A DNA stretch of 30,897 nucleotides from Rodentolepis nana (taxonomy: Eukaryota; Platyhelminthes; Cestoda; Cyclophyllidea; Hymenolepididae). The notes under the pieces are model-generated. The model worked only from the letters and a program-made list of their open reading frames with translations. It did no database searches and was not told the origin of the DNA. The stretch spans positions 1-30,897 of the forward strand of contig UZAE01012848.1 in NCBI GenBank assembly GCA_900617975.1, read 5' to 3'. The stretch's first letter is position 1, and every line of letters starts with the position of its first letter. Both the position numbers and the translations under genes were made by a program. Positions 30,552-30,897 of this stretch are shown in pieces.

Positions 30552-30897
30552 ATGGCAAATTAATGGGACTTCATCACCTTTTGAGGTGTTTTCCCAAATT
30601 TCTCATTAAGTTGACATAATAACTGAGTTTCTTAGATTATCCGTTTACCTTTTTTGATAGTTCTGTTGACTTTATTTTCTGCCTTCAGAGAAAAAGGAAG
30701 AAAGTGTTATTGAAGTTGTGAGAAGATAGCGTATGGGTGGATAATGAAACCGTAAAGTACGGATGAGTAAATTGTCCAAACTGTCACCTTGTTGCCTTCT
30801 AAAAGTGTAACGGATGCTACACAGAAGCCGTGCCAACGAAACCTCAACTATCTCTCTGTCGAAATCCGCAAGCATGTAATTGCTCAGAAATTAGCAA
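30552..30897. other. Right edge: possible coding fragment, strand unclear
   Basis: GC rises after about 30780. A frame on the + strand is open from 30771 to the window end and includes QRNLNYLSVEIRKH; a minus-strand frame (30672-30875) is open over the same bases. Neither has a recognised family or clear splice sites. Confidence 0.2.

Overview
This is eukaryotic, almost certainly invertebrate animal, genomic DNA. The background is AT-rich and the exons are richer in GC. All introns follow GT-AG, ranging from 74 bp to about 5.5 kb, and protein-like sequence is confined to short spliced blocks. The mix of very small and multi-kb introns, low GC and a fast-evolving Ser-rich protein would fit a parasitic flatworm such as a hymenolepid tapeworm. 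That taxon is an inference; no marker gene proves it.

One gene fills most of the window on the + strand. Nine coding exons between 4438 and 26332 join in perfect phase into 1045 codons, open at the 5' end and closed by TGA at 26330-26332. The product has two pleckstrin-homology (PH) domains separated by a long Ser/Arg-rich linker, and it reads as a divergent actin filament-associated protein (AFAP1/AFAP1L family). PH1 lies in the exon at 12830-13217. PH2 is split by the largest intron and lies mostly in the exon at 22208-22932, ending in a conserved MGRWI-type helix. The C-terminal half has no visible coiled coil, unlike vertebrate AFAP1, and ends in an Arg/Lys/Asn tail. The start codon and promoter lie upstream of the window.

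Layout: 1-4437 is upstream intron, with a dispersed repeat at the left edge and a tRNA-like relic near 2650. 4438-26332 holds the nine exons and their introns. Several introns contain short GC-enriched, splice-site-flanked blocks that could be alternative, poison or nested exons. The phase-compatible candidates are at 5887-5977, 9747-9806 and 23329-23472. From 26333 comes the 3' UTR, with a C17 run, and a gene-poor flank.

From 28365 to 29648 a 620-bp segment occurs twice without visible differences, separated by 44 bp bounded by two Ns. This is most likely an unmerged assembly join. Both copies carry the dispersed repeat also found at the left edge and, inverted, at 30406-30551. No complete second gene, RNA gene, CRISPR array or autonomous mobile element could be supported.
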